Assembly (NCBI GenBank): GCA_945861365.1
Contig: CAMAUH010000288.1
Coordinates: 1 to 5,959 of the forward strand
Source: Candidatus Kuenenia stuttgartensis
Lineage (GTDB): Bacteria > Planctomycetota > UBA1135 > UBA2386
Reading direction: 5' to 3'
Length of the DNA stretch: 5,959 bases
Positions 5,932 to 5,959 of the stretch are shown here, piece after piece. Numbering within the stretch: the stretch's first letter is position 1; each line of letters starts with the position of its first letter. The translations under genes and the position numbers were made by a program. The notes below the pieces were generated by a model. The model worked only from the letters and a program-made list of their open reading frames with translations. It searched no databases and was not told the origin of the DNA.

Positions 5932-5959
5932 ACTGCCAGTGGGCGCGATGGTCCTGCGC

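Noticed and set aside
4598..5933. Minus-strand reading frames 4598-5632 (344 residues) and 4995-5933 (312 residues)
   Set aside because: They overlap the end of the repeat protein and the membrane protein. The plus-strand frame gives coherent hydrophobic segments and the C-terminal module, while these give Arg/Gln/Ser-rich low-complexity sequence.
5948..5959. ATG at 5948 that could open another plus-strand gene
   Set aside because: Only four codons are visible before the window ends, with no upstream signal, so it cannot be supported.

Overview
High-GC bacterial DNA with four protein-coding genes that together fill nearly the whole window. No RNA gene, mobile element or CRISPR array was seen. 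The best guess at origin is a member of the Planctomycetota, probably an uncultured or environmental lineage. This rests on three things: two secreted proteins built from the W(N/D)G-x-x-W / P-N-G-D repeat that I associate from memory with large paralogous families in that phylum; a matching C-terminal module (Y/F-G-x-G-C start, T-A-T-N end); and the absence of a Shine-Dalgarno sequence in front of any of the four starts. No marker gene confirms the assignment.

Layout. (1) Positions 1-1349, minus strand: a secreted repeat protein that starts inside the window and runs off its left edge, so its C-terminus is missing. It is open across the edge and has no stop. (2) Positions 1498-2529, minus strand: a class I SAM-dependent methyltransferase with a D-V-G-T-G-S-G motif and an N-P-P-W motif. 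(3) Positions 2742-5132, plus strand: a complete 796-residue paralogue of the first gene, with a signal peptide, about 14 degenerate repeats (probably beta-propeller blades) and a separate C-terminal module. (4) Positions 5169-5888, plus strand: a small polytopic membrane protein resembling the DUF6498 family.

The methyltransferase and the complete repeat protein are divergent across a 212-base spacer. The two repeat proteins flank the methyltransferase on opposite strands, so this is a dispersed pair of paralogues rather than a tandem duplication. The membrane-protein gene follows the second repeat protein by 36 bases and has its own plausible extended -10 element. Nothing ties the four products into one pathway. 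The repeat proteins probably act outside the cytoplasm, the membrane protein sits in the inner membrane, and the methyltransferase is cytosolic.

The points most worth a second look are the 14-repeat (2 x 7) architecture, the C-terminal module as a possible sorting or attachment domain, and two extended -10 elements placed 7 and 10 bases before start codons, which would give nearly leaderless transcripts. I found no convincing new multi-gene system.
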